Assembly (NCBI RefSeq): GCF_900112185.1
Contig: NZ_FOKP01000011.1
Coordinates: 62,001 to 126,000 of the forward strand
Origin: Allobosea sp. CRIB-10
GTDB lineage: Bacteria > Pseudomonadota > Alphaproteobacteria > Rhizobiales > Beijerinckiaceae
Length of the DNA: 64,000 nt
Direction: 5' to 3'
Below the pieces are notes generated by a model. It ran no database searches and was not told where the DNA came from. It was given only the letters and a program-made list of their open reading frames with translations. Made by a program: the position numbers and the translations under genes. Every line of letters begins with the position of its first letter. The stretch's first letter is position 1. Below are positions 17,819-28,516 of this stretch, piece by piece.

Positions 17819-18399
17819 AAGCCAGCATCCGCAAGATCGTCACCGTCCTCGACGAGACCCATAGCGAGCTCGGCCGGCTCGTCTCGCCGCCGGTCAAGCG
17901 CGCCGCCGCCGTTGCCGTGATCGCCAATCCTTTCGCCGGCAAATATCAGGACGACCTCTCCGAACTGATCGACATCGGCGAGGAGCTCGGCGACCTGCTC
18001 GGACGCCATGCGCTCGCCGCGCTCGGCATCGCGGGCGAGGCGGTCCAAGGCTATGGCAAGGCCGCTGCCGTCGGCGAGGATGGCGAGCTGGAGCACGCCG
18101 CCGCGCTTCTGCATCCCAAGTTAGGGGCGCCCTTGCGCAAGCTGCTCGGCAAGGCGCCGGCGCTGATCCCGTCCTCGAAGAAGCGCGGCTCGCTCGGCGT
18201 CGTCCTCGACGTGCCGCTCGGCCACAAGGCGGCGGCCTATGTCCGCAGCCATTTCGACGGCATGGAGGTCCGCATCCCCGACGCCCCTCGCGCCGGCGAG
18301 ATCGTCGTCGCGGTCGCCCTGACCAGCGGCGGCCGGCCCTTGCCGCGCGTCGGCGGGCTCACCCATGCCGAGGCGAAGGGCGAGGACGGCTTGCGCTGA
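17815..18399 (+). CDS. DUF1185 (AA_synth) family protein, copy 2
   Basis: This is a second 194-aa PF06684 protein, the same length as its neighbour and overlapping it by four bases (ATGA). The same blocks recur (AVIANPFAGKY, QGYGKAAAVG, GELEH, YVRSHFD, RVGGL...GEDGLR), while the flanking sequence has diverged strongly, so this is an old duplication. The two may form a heteromer or act on successive substrates. Convergent with the sugar transporter at 18428. Confidence 0.8.
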   Translation: MKASIRKIVTVLDETHSELGRLVSPPVKRAAAVAVIANPFAGKYQDDLSELIDIGEELGDLLGRHALAALGIAGEAVQGYGKAAAVGEDGELEHAAALLHPKLGAPLRKLLGKAPALIPSSKKRGSLGVVLDVPLGHKAAAYVRSHFDGMEVRIPDAPRAGEIVVAVALTSGGRPLPRVGGLTHAEAKGEDGLR

Positions 18400-18427
18400 G
18401 GCGCGTCCCGTCGGTTCGCCAGCGCTG

Positions 18428-19207
18428 CTAGCTCCGCAGAGCGCCCGGCCCGGCTACCGCGCCGGGCGGGCATTTGCCGGAGATGATCATACCCAGCACC
18501 TCGTCCTGCGTGACATCGCGGACATGAGCACTGCCGACCACCTTGCCGTTCTTCATCACGCTGACGCGGTCGGCGAGGTCGAAGACATCGTGCAGGTCAT
18601 GGCTGATGAGGAAGATGCCGATGCCCTGCTTCTTCAGCTCCAGGATAAGGTCGGCGACCTGCTTGGTCTCGGCCGGGCCGAGCGCCGCCGTCGGCTCGTC
18701 CATGATCAGCACCCGGGCATTGAAATAGATCGCGCGGGCGATCGCGACCGACTGGCGCTGGCCGCCGGAAAGCGCCTTCACCGGCTCCTTGAAGCGGCGG
18801 AAATGCGGGTTGAGCCGGCCCATCACCTGGCGGGTCTCGGCTTCCATCGCGCTGTCGTCGAGCGTGCCCCAGTTGGTCAAAAGCTCGCGGCCGAGGAAGA
18901 TGTTGGCGGCGGCGTCGACATTGTCGGCCAGTGCCAGCGTCTGGTAGATCGTCTCGATGCCGTGGCGCTTGGCGTCGCGCGGCGAGGAGATCGACACCGG
19001 CTCGCCGGCGATCCTGATCTCGCCGGCATCGGCGCGATAGGCCCCCGACAGGATCTTGATCAGCGTCGACTTGCCGGCGCCGTTATGGCCGAGCAGGCCG
19101 ACGACCTCGCCGGCATGGAGATCGACGCTCGCGCGGTCGACGGCCTTGATGCCGCCGAAGGCGATCGAAATCTCGCGCATCTCGACGAGGGGCGTGGTCA
19201 TGTCCAT
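18428..19207 (-). CDS. Sugar ABC transporter ATP-binding protein
   Basis: This 259-aa single-domain ATPase has Walker [10 protein letters not shown], signature LSGGQRQ and Walker [13 protein letters not shown], followed by [11 protein letters not shown] with the switch His. It belongs with the permease at 19379 and the binding protein at 20676. The permease and ATPase genes are separated by about 170 bp that contain an inserted palindromic repeat. The closest family is the xylose/ribose type, and the sugar is unknown. Confidence 0.9.
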   Translation of the reverse strand: MDMTTPLVEMREISIAFGGIKAVDRASVDLHAGEVVGLLGHNGAGKSTLIKILSGAYRADAGEIRIAGEPVSISSPRDAKRHGIETIYQTLALADNVDAAANIFLGRELLTNWGTLDDSAMEAETRQVMGRLNPHFRRFKEPVKALSGGQRQSVAIARAIYFNARVLIMDEPTAALGPAETKQVADLILELKKQGIGIFLISHDLHDVFDLADRVSVMKNGKVVGSAHVRDVTQDEVLGMIISGKCPPGAVAGPGALRS

Positions 19208-19224
19208 GGCTAGCCTCCTCCCCC

Positions 19225-19353
19225 GTCATTCCGGGGCTCGCGAAGCGAGAGCCCGGAACCTACGACTGGGTGAACTCTCAAATACGACCCCGTCGATCGC
19301 GCTCGCCCGGTCGTGGGTTCCGGGTTCACCGCTGCGCGGCGCCCCGGAATGAC
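19225..19353. repeat. Dispersed palindromic repeat, copy A
   Basis: This 129-bp element sits between permease and ATPase genes. Its ends are inverted copies: GTCATTCCGGGGC at the left and GCGCCCCGGAATGAC at the right, each followed inward by a segment ending in CCCGGAACC or its complement. It could fold into a long hairpin. A longer relative is at 56580-56789. No protein is encoded, so it is a non-autonomous intergenic repeat. Confidence 0.75.
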
Positions 19354-19378
19354 AAGGGAGCTTACCGCGCTCATCCCG

Positions 19379-20675
19379 CTACCCCAGCCGCTTGCGATAG
19401 AGCCCGTCGAGCCAGACGGCGAGGACGAGCACGAGGCCGACGACGATGTTCTGCAAGGGCGTGTCGACGCCGATCAGCACCATGCCCGACTGCAGCGACT
19501 GCATCACCAGCGCGCCCAGCATCGCGCCGGCGATGGTGCCGACGCCACCGGCGAGCGAGGTGCCGCCGATCACCGCCGCGGCGATGACATAGAGCTCGTC
19601 GAGCTGACCGGCCGAATTGGTCGCGGCATTGAGCCGGGCCGTCGAGATGCAGGCGGCGATGCCGACCAGCATGCCCATCAGCCCGTAGACCAGCATCAGC
19701 ACTTTGCGGGTATTGACGCCGGAGAGCTGGGCCGCCTCGGGATTGCCGCCGATCGAGAAGACATAGCGCCCGAAGCGCAGGCGCCGCGCCAGGAAGCTCA
19801 TGGCGACGCCGACCGCGAGCGCAAGCAGCACCGGCACGGCGAGGCCATGGCCGATGACGAGCCCGCCCTCGGGCCAGGTGCCGCCTCTCGCCTCGGTCAG
19901 GCGGCGTGCGACCCCGGCCGGCAAGGCATAGGCGTTGGCGATCATCACCGCGCCGAGCACGGTGCCGCAGGCGAGCGCGGCGAGCACGATCTCGGCCCAG
20001 AGCGGGCGCAGGGCGAAACCGTAGCGCTTGCGCCGGCGTCGCGCGAAGGCGATTCCCGCGAGGATCAGGGCGCAGATGACGAGGCCGATCGCCCAGGAGG
20101 CGGTGGTGCCGATCGCGCCCTCGATGCCGCCGCCGAGCGGGCGGAAACGCGAATCCATCGGCGCGATTGTCTGGCCTTGCGTCACCCACCACGCTGCGCC
20201 GCGCCAGACCAGCAGGCCGCCGAGCGTAACGATGAAGGAGGGGATGGCGAGATAGGCGATCAGCGCGCCCTGGAACAGCCCGATCAGCCCACCGAGCGCG
20301 ATCGCTGCGAGGATCGAGAGCAGCCAGGTCGCCGGATGCTCGAAGCCGAGCAGCTCCGGCAGCAGCCGCGCCTGGACGAGGCCGGTGACCATGCCGACGA
20401 AGCCGAGCATGGAGCCGACCGAGAGGTCGATGTTGCGGGTGACGATGACCAGCACCATGCCGCAGGCCATCACCGCGATCGAGGCGGTCTGGACCGAGAG
20501 GTTCCAGAGATTGCGCGGCGTCAGGAAGGCGCCGCCCGAGAGCCAGTTGAAGCCGAGCCAGATCGCCGCCAGGGCGGCGATCATGCCGATCATCCGCGCA
20601 TCGAACTCGATGGCGCGCAGATGATCGGCGAAGCTCTTCGCATCCTGCGACGGCGTTGCCGGTGCTGGTACACTT

Positions 20676-20683
<8 letters not shown>
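19379..20683 (-). CDS. Sugar ABC transporter permease (XylH-like)
   Basis: The 434-aa membrane protein is of the BPD_transp_2 family and, at this length, closer to XylH than RbsC. It carries the family motif [15 protein letters not shown] and the paired C-terminal motif [14 protein letters not shown] soluble insert near the middle separates two membrane halves. The start overlaps the end of the binding-protein gene by eight bases. Confidence 0.9.
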
Positions 20684-21725
<1,042 letters not shown>

Positions 21726-21852
21726 GGCGTTTCTCCCTCATCTGCGGCCGCGCACTTTCGTGCGGCGCGTCGGATTGGAGGGAAGGTGAGCGTATCGGCT
21801 CCGGCCCGTCAAGCTCACATTGAAGGCAGCGCCGATTGCACGCGCTACGTGC

Positions 21853-21868
21853 ATGTAATCGATTGCGC
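21853..21868. promoter_or_regulatory. LacI-type operator-like palindrome
   Basis: ATGTAATCGATTGCGC has a perfect AATCGATT centre and TGTAA/TTGCG shoulders similar to LacI/GalR-family sites. It lies in the 220-bp gap upstream of the xylF-like gene. No LacI-family regulator is in the window. Weak, position-based inference. Confidence 0.3.
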
Positions 21869-21945
21869 CTGCCGGGAAGCGATTGGTTCCGGATGGAATT
21901 TTGCGGCGGCTGTCACAATCGGGCGCCAAGGCCGCTGAACGGCAG

Positions 21946-23178
21946 CTAGCGGCAGAGCGCGGCACGCAGGGCTGGGAGACGCAGCACTTCGGCTGCCGTC
22001 CCGGTGCGCTGCCAGCTGGCGGGGCTGCTGTCCTCGGCCGGTGGGTCGACGCGCAGGAAGATCGAGCTGCGATCCGTCAGCCGGCACAAGAATTCACGCT
22101 GGATCTCGACGGTCATCGGACCATCCGGCGCGGAGCCGTCCTCGTTCGAGGCGACGATCAGCGGGCTTCCGGGCAGAGTGATCGTGACGGTGCGCAACCG
22201 CGTCGGAAGCGGCGCCTGGCCGATAAAGAGCTGGAACTGCAGCGCCGCGGTCTGCTGGTAGCGGCCTTCTCCGACGGACAGCGCCAGCCGCAAGGTGCTG
22301 CCGCGATGCGGGCCGAGCTCGACCGAGCCGATCGGCGTCGCCGGCGCGACCAGCGTCGCAGGAAGCACCGGGGCTGCGTTGAGGTTCGCCGGCCGCCCCG
22401 GCCCCTGGGAGGACCGCAGCCCCGAGAAGGCGAGCGTCGCCGAGCCGATCTCCGTCGCGATCGTCGTCGCCAGCATCTCGTCGGGCTTGAGGTAGCGCAT
22501 CGTGTCGGCTGGTGTCGACACCGTCACCTCGATGAAGGAGCGGTCGAGCCCCATGGCATCGAGATAGCGCCGCATCTTGGCGTCGATCTCGCCGGTCGCC
22601 TGCTCCTGCTTGACCGTTCGCGTCTCGGTTCTCTCGTCGACCAGCTCCTTGCGCCCGCGCACGATCTTGTAGTCGCGCACCGTCGTCGTCTCGGTCTCGA
22701 CGATGGTCTGCTGGTGCACGCCGATGCGCGATTGCGGCGGGATGATCCGGCGTTGCCCCCCGGCGAGGAAGAGCGTGCAGGCCGAGGCGCAGAGCGGGCT
22801 GCGCTCGTCGATGGTGCCGAGCGCCGGCTCGCGCTGGCTGAAGACGGTGCGGGCGACGGCGATGTCGAGGCCGCTCCTGCGGGCGAGCTCGCCCATGGCG
22901 ATCGCGGCCTCCACTGTGCCGCCGGTCGAATAGACCAGCAGCGGTAGCTTGCGCCCGTTCAATTCGGCGAGCGCGCGACGCAATTCGGCCGGCGTGTCCT
23001 TGGTGATGGCGCCCTGGGCGGCGAGCCATTCGCGGCAATCGGGCTCGCAGGGCTCGGCGCTGCGCGTCAGCACGATGCGCATCGGCTCCGGCTGTGGCGC
23101 GGCCGCCGGCTTGTCCTGCGCCATCGCGGGCAAGACAAAGAGCGAAAAAGCCAAGGCCAGGAGAGGAACGATATGCAT
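21946..23178 (-). CDS. Secreted ClpP-like/SppA-like protein (COG3904 type)
   Basis: This 410-aa protein starts with a signal peptide (MHIVPLLALAFSLFVLPAMAQ). The N-terminal half resembles the ClpP/crotonase-fold periplasmic proteins of COG3904. Visible segments are LLVYSTGGTVEAAIAMGELARR, PLCASACTLFLAGG with the putative catalytic Ser in the CASAC context, and RIGVHQ with a His. The C-terminal part (about 270-410) has no family I recognise. The frame extends to 23262, but the signal peptide fixes the start at 23178. The substrate is unknown. Confidence 0.72.
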   Translation of the reverse strand: MHIVPLLALAFSLFVLPAMAQDKPAAAPQPEPMRIVLTRSAEPCEPDCREWLAAQGAITKDTPAELRRALAELNGRKLPLLVYSTGGTVEAAIAMGELARRSGLDIAVARTVFSQREPALGTIDERSPLCASACTLFLAGGQRRIIPPQSRIGVHQQTIVETETTTVRDYKIVRGRKELVDERTETRTVKQEQATGEIDAKMRRYLDAMGLDRSFIEVTVSTPADTMRYLKPDEMLATTIATEIGSATLAFSGLRSSQGPGRPANLNAAPVLPATLVAPATPIGSVELGPHRGSTLRLALSVGEGRYQQTAALQFQLFIGQAPLPTRLRTVTITLPGSPLIVASNEDGSAPDGPMTVEIQREFLCRLTDRSSIFLRVDPPAEDSSPASWQRTGTAAEVLRLPALRAALCR

Positions 23179-23331
23179 CACCAAATCAGCGAGCTCCGCT
23201 GCGGTTGCGCAAGGGAACCCCAGGCGCAGGGATTTGACAACAGACTCCTCGGCCCGTCGCAAGGGCAGGGAGGCAAGGTTAATGCTTTCGCTGTGCCGTT
23301 GGGCGTCTTTGAGGCGCTCTCGCGGCCGATT

Positions 23332-24270
23332 TCAGCGCGTGATCGCGTCGATCTCGGCGAGCTCCTCCGGCGTCAGCGTCCAGTCCGCCGCCTTGACGTT
23401 GGCGGCGACCTGTTCCGGCTTCGTCGCTCCGGCGATGACGCTTGAGACGACCGGCTGGGCGGCAAGCCAGGAGAAGGCGAGCTCCAGCAGCGTCTTGCCG
23501 CGCGCCGCGCAGAAGGCGGCGAGCTTCTCGGTCCTTTCCCAATTCGCCTCGGTCAGCACTTCGCCGGCGCGCTGGGCCTCGCGGGTCATGCGCGCGCCCT
23601 CCGGCATCGGGGCGCCGCGCTGGTACTTGCCGGTGAGCAGGCCGTTGGCGAGCGGGAAATAGGGCAGGAGCCCCATGCCGAAATGGCTGATGGCCGGGAT
23701 CAGCTCCTTCTCGGCGCCACGCACCAGCAGGCTGTACTCGTCCTGCGCCGAGGCGAAGCCCTCGATGCCGAGCGTCCTGGCCGTCCAATGCGCATCGGCG
23801 ACCTGCCAGGACGGCAGGTTCGAGCAGCCGAGATAGCGAATCTTGCCCTGGCGGATCAGGTCTTCGAGCGCGCGCAGCGTCTCCTCGATCGGGGTCAGCG
23901 GATCGGGCCGGTGCAGCTGGTAGAGGTCGATCCAGTCGGTCTTCATCCGCTTCAGCGAGGCCTCGACCGCCTCGATGATGTAGCGCCGCGAGCCGCCCTT
24001 CTTCACGCCGGCATCGTCCATGTTCATGCCGAACTTGCTTGCGAGGACGATGTCCTTGCGGCGGGCGCCGAGCAGTTCGCCGAGCGCCAGCTCCGAGCCG
24101 CCGCGATTGCCGTAGATGTCGGCGGTGTCGAACAGGGTGATGCCGTGCTCGATCGCGGCGTCGACGACCTTGCGCGCCGCCTCGAGGTCGATCCGGCCGC
24201 CGAAATTATTGCAGCCGAGGCCGACGAGCGAAACGCGCAGGCCGGAGCGGCCGAGATTGCGGAACTGCAT
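23332..24270 (-). CDS. Aldo/keto reductase
   Basis: This 312-aa TIM-barrel NADPH-dependent reductase has the family landmarks GLGCNNFGG, LFDTADIYGNRGGSELALGE with catalytic Asp and Tyr, a KFG segment with catalytic Lys, LYQLHRPDP with catalytic His, and the C-terminal SSVIAGATKPEQV. The ATG at 24270 gives the usual length. It looks like a YajO / perakine-reductase-type member. It stands alone, with 112 non-coding bases upstream. Confidence 0.9.
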   Translation of the reverse strand: MQFRNLGRSGLRVSLVGLGCNNFGGRIDLEAARKVVDAAIEHGITLFDTADIYGNRGGSELALGELLGARRKDIVLASKFGMNMDDAGVKKGGSRRYIIEAVEASLKRMKTDWIDLYQLHRPDPLTPIEETLRALEDLIRQGKIRYLGCSNLPSWQVADAHWTARTLGIEGFASAQDEYSLLVRGAEKELIPAISHFGMGLLPYFPLANGLLTGKYQRGAPMPEGARMTREAQRAGEVLTEANWERTEKLAAFCAARGKTLLELAFSWLAAQPVVSSVIAGATKPEQVAANVKAADWTLTPEELAEIDAITR

Positions 24271-24382
24271 GATGACATCCTTCCCCTTTATTCGGAGCGC
24301 AAGGGAGCAGAGCGGAGAGGGAGAGACAATGGCGCTCGCTGCAGGGCGGGTCCGCGATGATCGAACGGCCTGAGCGCGCCGG

Positions 24383-24949
24383 TCAGGAAACCGGGAGCCA
24401 GCCCGCCTTGCCGAGCACTTCGCCGGCCAGCTCAGCGGGGGAGCGACCGTCGGTCTCGACCACGATGAAATCACCCGCCGCCTCACCCGCCAGCCGGCGC
24501 GCCTGACGCAGGGAACGCTCGATCTGGGCGTCGCGGCCGGCTCCCGTCTCACGACGGTCGAGGCGTTCAATCAAGCTCTCCTCGCCGGCGCGCAGGCGCA
24601 CCACGGTGATGCAGGCTTGCGGGATCGCGGCGAGAATCCACTGCTTGTCGAAACCGACATGCAGCATCACGCCCGACATGATCAGGCGGCTATGGCCAAG
24701 GGCGCGATAGGTGCCCCAGAGCGCCGCGAGGTTGAGCTGGCTGACGTCGCGGGCGCCGGGCGCAAGCGGTGCCAATTCCTCTGCGCCGGGCTTGGGGAAG
24801 ACGCGGTCGAGCTCGTCGCTCTCGATCGCGACATGGGCGATGCCGGCCTCGGCCAGCATCGCGCCCATTTCCCAGCACAGGGTCGACTTGCCGACCCCGG
24901 CGGGGCCGGTGATCAGCAGGATCTCGACCGGGGTGCCGGCAGCGGCCAA
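24383..24949 (-). CDS. P-loop kinase-like protein
   Basis: The 188-aa product has a clear Walker A motif (GPAGVGKST, 15-23) followed by an ESDELDRVF segment, the layout of small-molecule kinases and AAA_33-type ATPases. A REDxR-like region (RLDRRETGAGRD) could form the lid. The phosphate acceptor cannot be told. It lies two bases downstream of typA and is probably co-transcribed with it. Confidence 0.7.
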   Translation of the reverse strand: MAAAGTPVEILLITGPAGVGKSTLCWEMGAMLAEAGIAHVAIESDELDRVFPKPGAEELAPLAPGARDVSQLNLAALWGTYRALGHSRLIMSGVMLHVGFDKQWILAAIPQACITVVRLRAGEESLIERLDRRETGAGRDAQIERSLRQARRLAGEAAGDFIVVETDGRSPAELAGEVLGKAGWLPVS

Positions 24950-24951
24950 TC

Positions 24952-26775
<1,824 letters not shown>

Positions 26776-26932
26776 GCGGAAAGGGCCTTGTGTCATGACC
26801 GGAAGCCGGCAGGGAAACCCCGGCCGGCTCAGCCTGTGCCTTGAGTGAATCTGGAATTCGTTGCGCTGCACATAGACGCTTGATGGCGTTTGGGCAACCG
26901 AAACCGGGCGATGCCCGTCCTTCGCGCAGCGC

Positions 26933-26969
26933 TTGACAGGCTCTCTGTCATGTAACATAAAAAGTTACA
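26933..26969 (+). promoter_or_regulatory. Promoter and operator of the Rrf2 gene
   Basis: TTGACA (26933-26938) and CATAAA (26956-26961) are 17 bp apart. An inverted repeat TGTAAC-N7-GTTACA (26951-26969) covers the -10 and ends on the first base of the start codon. A protein bound there would block transcription. The predicted transcription start falls at or within a base or so of the ATG. Confidence 0.6.
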
Positions 26970-27430
26970 TGAAACAGGACAGCCGCCTCTCAGCCACCCT
27001 GCACGTGCTGCTGCACATGGCTGATCGCGGCACGCCGATGACCTCGGAGGAGCTCGCCGCCTGCCTCGGCACCAATCCGGTCGTGATCCGCCGCACCATG
27101 GCGGGCCTCAGGGAAACCGGGCTGGTTCGCTCCGAGAAAGGCCATGGCGGCGGCTGGACGCTGGCGCGCGCGCTCGACGCGATCACGCTCGGCGACGTCC
27201 ACCGCGCGCTCGGCGAGCCCGCGCTGATCGCACTCGGCCATCGCAGCGAGAACCCGCAATGCCTGGTCGAGCAGGCGGTGAATGCGGCCCTCGACGAGGC
27301 GTTCGCCGAGGCCGAGGCATTGCTCGCGGGACATTTCGACCGGGTGCGGCTGTCCGATCTCGCGGCGGATTTCAGCCGCCGCTTCGACGATCGGAGACAG
27401 GCCCATGCCAAGCACGACAAAGCCCTATGA
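26969..27430 (+). CDS. Rrf2 family transcriptional regulator
   Basis: This 153-aa protein has the Rrf2 winged helix (SRLSATLHVLLHMADRG, SEELAACLGTNPVVIRRTMAGLRETGLVRSEKGHGGGWTLAR). It has only two Cys (33 and 98) and so lacks the three-Cys Fe-S ligand set of IscR/NsrR; it is nearer the YwnA-like group. No ribosome binding site precedes ATG 26969, and the predicted transcript starts there, so it is probably leaderless. It overlaps the next gene by 26 bases and likely regulates it. Confidence 0.88.
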   Translation: MKQDSRLSATLHVLLHMADRGTPMTSEELAACLGTNPVVIRRTMAGLRETGLVRSEKGHGGGWTLARALDAITLGDVHRALGEPALIALGHRSENPQCLVEQAVNAALDEAFAEAEALLAGHFDRVRLSDLAADFSRRFDDRRQAHAKHDKAL

Positions 27431-28310
27431 CGCCATCATCGTCGGCGGCAGTTTCGCCGGGCTCTCGGCCGGATTGCAGCTGGCGCGGGCGCGCCGCAGC
27501 ATCCTGGTGATCGACGAAGGCCAAAGGCGCAACCGCTTCTCCAGCCATTCGCATGGCTTCCTCGGCCAGGACGGGCGAGAGCCGGCGGCGATCGTCGCCG
27601 AGGCGAAGGCGCAGTTGCTCGCCTATCCGACTGTCGCCTGGCACGATGCCAGGGCGGCCGAGGCGAGAGCCGAAGAGGATGGATTCAGCGTCGTCGATGC
27701 CAATGGCGAAGAACACCAGGCAAAACGCCTGCTGCTGGCGACCGGCGTGCGCGACGAGCTGCCCGCGATCCCCGGCCTGAAGGAGCGTTGGGGCAAGAGC
27801 GTGCTGCATTGCCCCTATTGCGACGGCTACGAGCTCGGCGGCGGCAAGCTCGGCGTGCTGGCGAGCGGTTCTTTCTCGGCGCTGAAGGCGGCGCTCGTCG
27901 CCGATTGGGGAGCGGTCACGCTGTTCCTGAATGGCGAGGCCGAGCCCGATGCCGAGGCGACGGCCTTGCTGGAGCGGCGCGGCGTCACGGTCGAGCGCAC
28001 CGCGATCGTGGCAGCCGAGGGCCAAGGGACGGCGATGACGGGCCTGCGCCTCGTTGACGGCCGGCTGGCGCAGGTCAAGGCGCTGTTCGTCGCCGCCGGC
28101 ATCTGCCCGGCGAGTCCGCTGGCGGAGGAGCTTGGCTGCGCCTTCGACGACGGACCCTTCGGCCCGCTGCTGCGCGTCGACGGCATGAAGCAGACCAGCG
28201 TTTCCGGAGTCTATGCGGCGGGCGATGCTGCGACGGCCCGGCACAGCGTCGCGCTCGCCGTCGCCGACGGCGTCGTCGCCGGGACCGGCCTGCACATGTC
28301 CCTGCTCTAG
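27405..28310 (+). CDS. NAD(P)/FAD-dependent oxidoreductase, thioredoxin reductase-like
   Basis: This 301-aa flavoprotein has the FAD-binding GGSFAGLSAGLQLARARR segment, the redox-type CPYC motif in HCPYCDGYEL, and a C-terminal VYAAGDAATA. It is shorter and more divergent than TrxB and belongs to the TrxR-like group. The NADPH-binding GxGxxG is degenerate (VLASGSFSALKAAL), so the electron donor is uncertain. ATG 27405 was chosen because it begins the FAD fold. It overlaps the Rrf2 gene, and its stop codon lies inside a dispersed repeat. Confidence 0.85.
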   Translation: MPSTTKPYDAIIVGGSFAGLSAGLQLARARRSILVIDEGQRRNRFSSHSHGFLGQDGREPAAIVAEAKAQLLAYPTVAWHDARAAEARAEEDGFSVVDANGEEHQAKRLLLATGVRDELPAIPGLKERWGKSVLHCPYCDGYELGGGKLGVLASGSFSALKAALVADWGAVTLFLNGEAEPDAEATALLERRGVTVERTAIVAAEGQGTAMTGLRLVDGRLAQVKALFVAAGICPASPLAEELGCAFDDGPFGPLLRVDGMKQTSVSGVYAAGDAATARHSVALAVADGVVAGTGLHMSLL

Positions 28311-28413
28311 AGCATTTCCGCAATTCTTCGAATCGCGAAATTGCTCTAGGCCCTTGTTTTATCGAATTTTCTTCACGCGAACCGGTGTCCGCTTCGCTCG
28401 AAAAATGCTCTAG
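28306..28413. repeat. Rhizobial-type dispersed repeat, copy 1
   Basis: This 108-bp element runs from CTCTAGAGCATTTCCG to AAAATGCTCTAG. Its reverse complement matches the element at 50468-50570 over nearly its full length, including ACCGGTTCGCGTGAAGAAAAT. It begins within the 3' end of the flavoprotein gene and supplies its TAG stop. No coding capacity. Confidence 0.75.
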
Positions 28414-28420
28414 GATCGGC

Positions 28421-28474
28421 TCACGACTCCCGGCAGGCACAGGGCATGAAGGTCGAGGACACCGCGGCGTTCAT
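28421..28474 (-). pseudogene. 3' remnant of a paralogue of the 31097 gene
   Basis: Read on the minus strand, these bases encode MNAAVSSTFMPCACRES and a stop, closely matching MNAGLASTFMPYACRKS at the C-terminus of the secreted protein at 31097-31459. Similarity fades upstream within about 20 bases, so only the tail survives. It looks like the residue of a duplication deleted next to the repeat. The 28311-28516 gap holds this and the repeat only. Confidence 0.6.
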
Positions 28475-28516
28475 TTGGGCCGCCGGACATGGTCGCGCGG
28501 CCGTCTGCCTGGCTGC

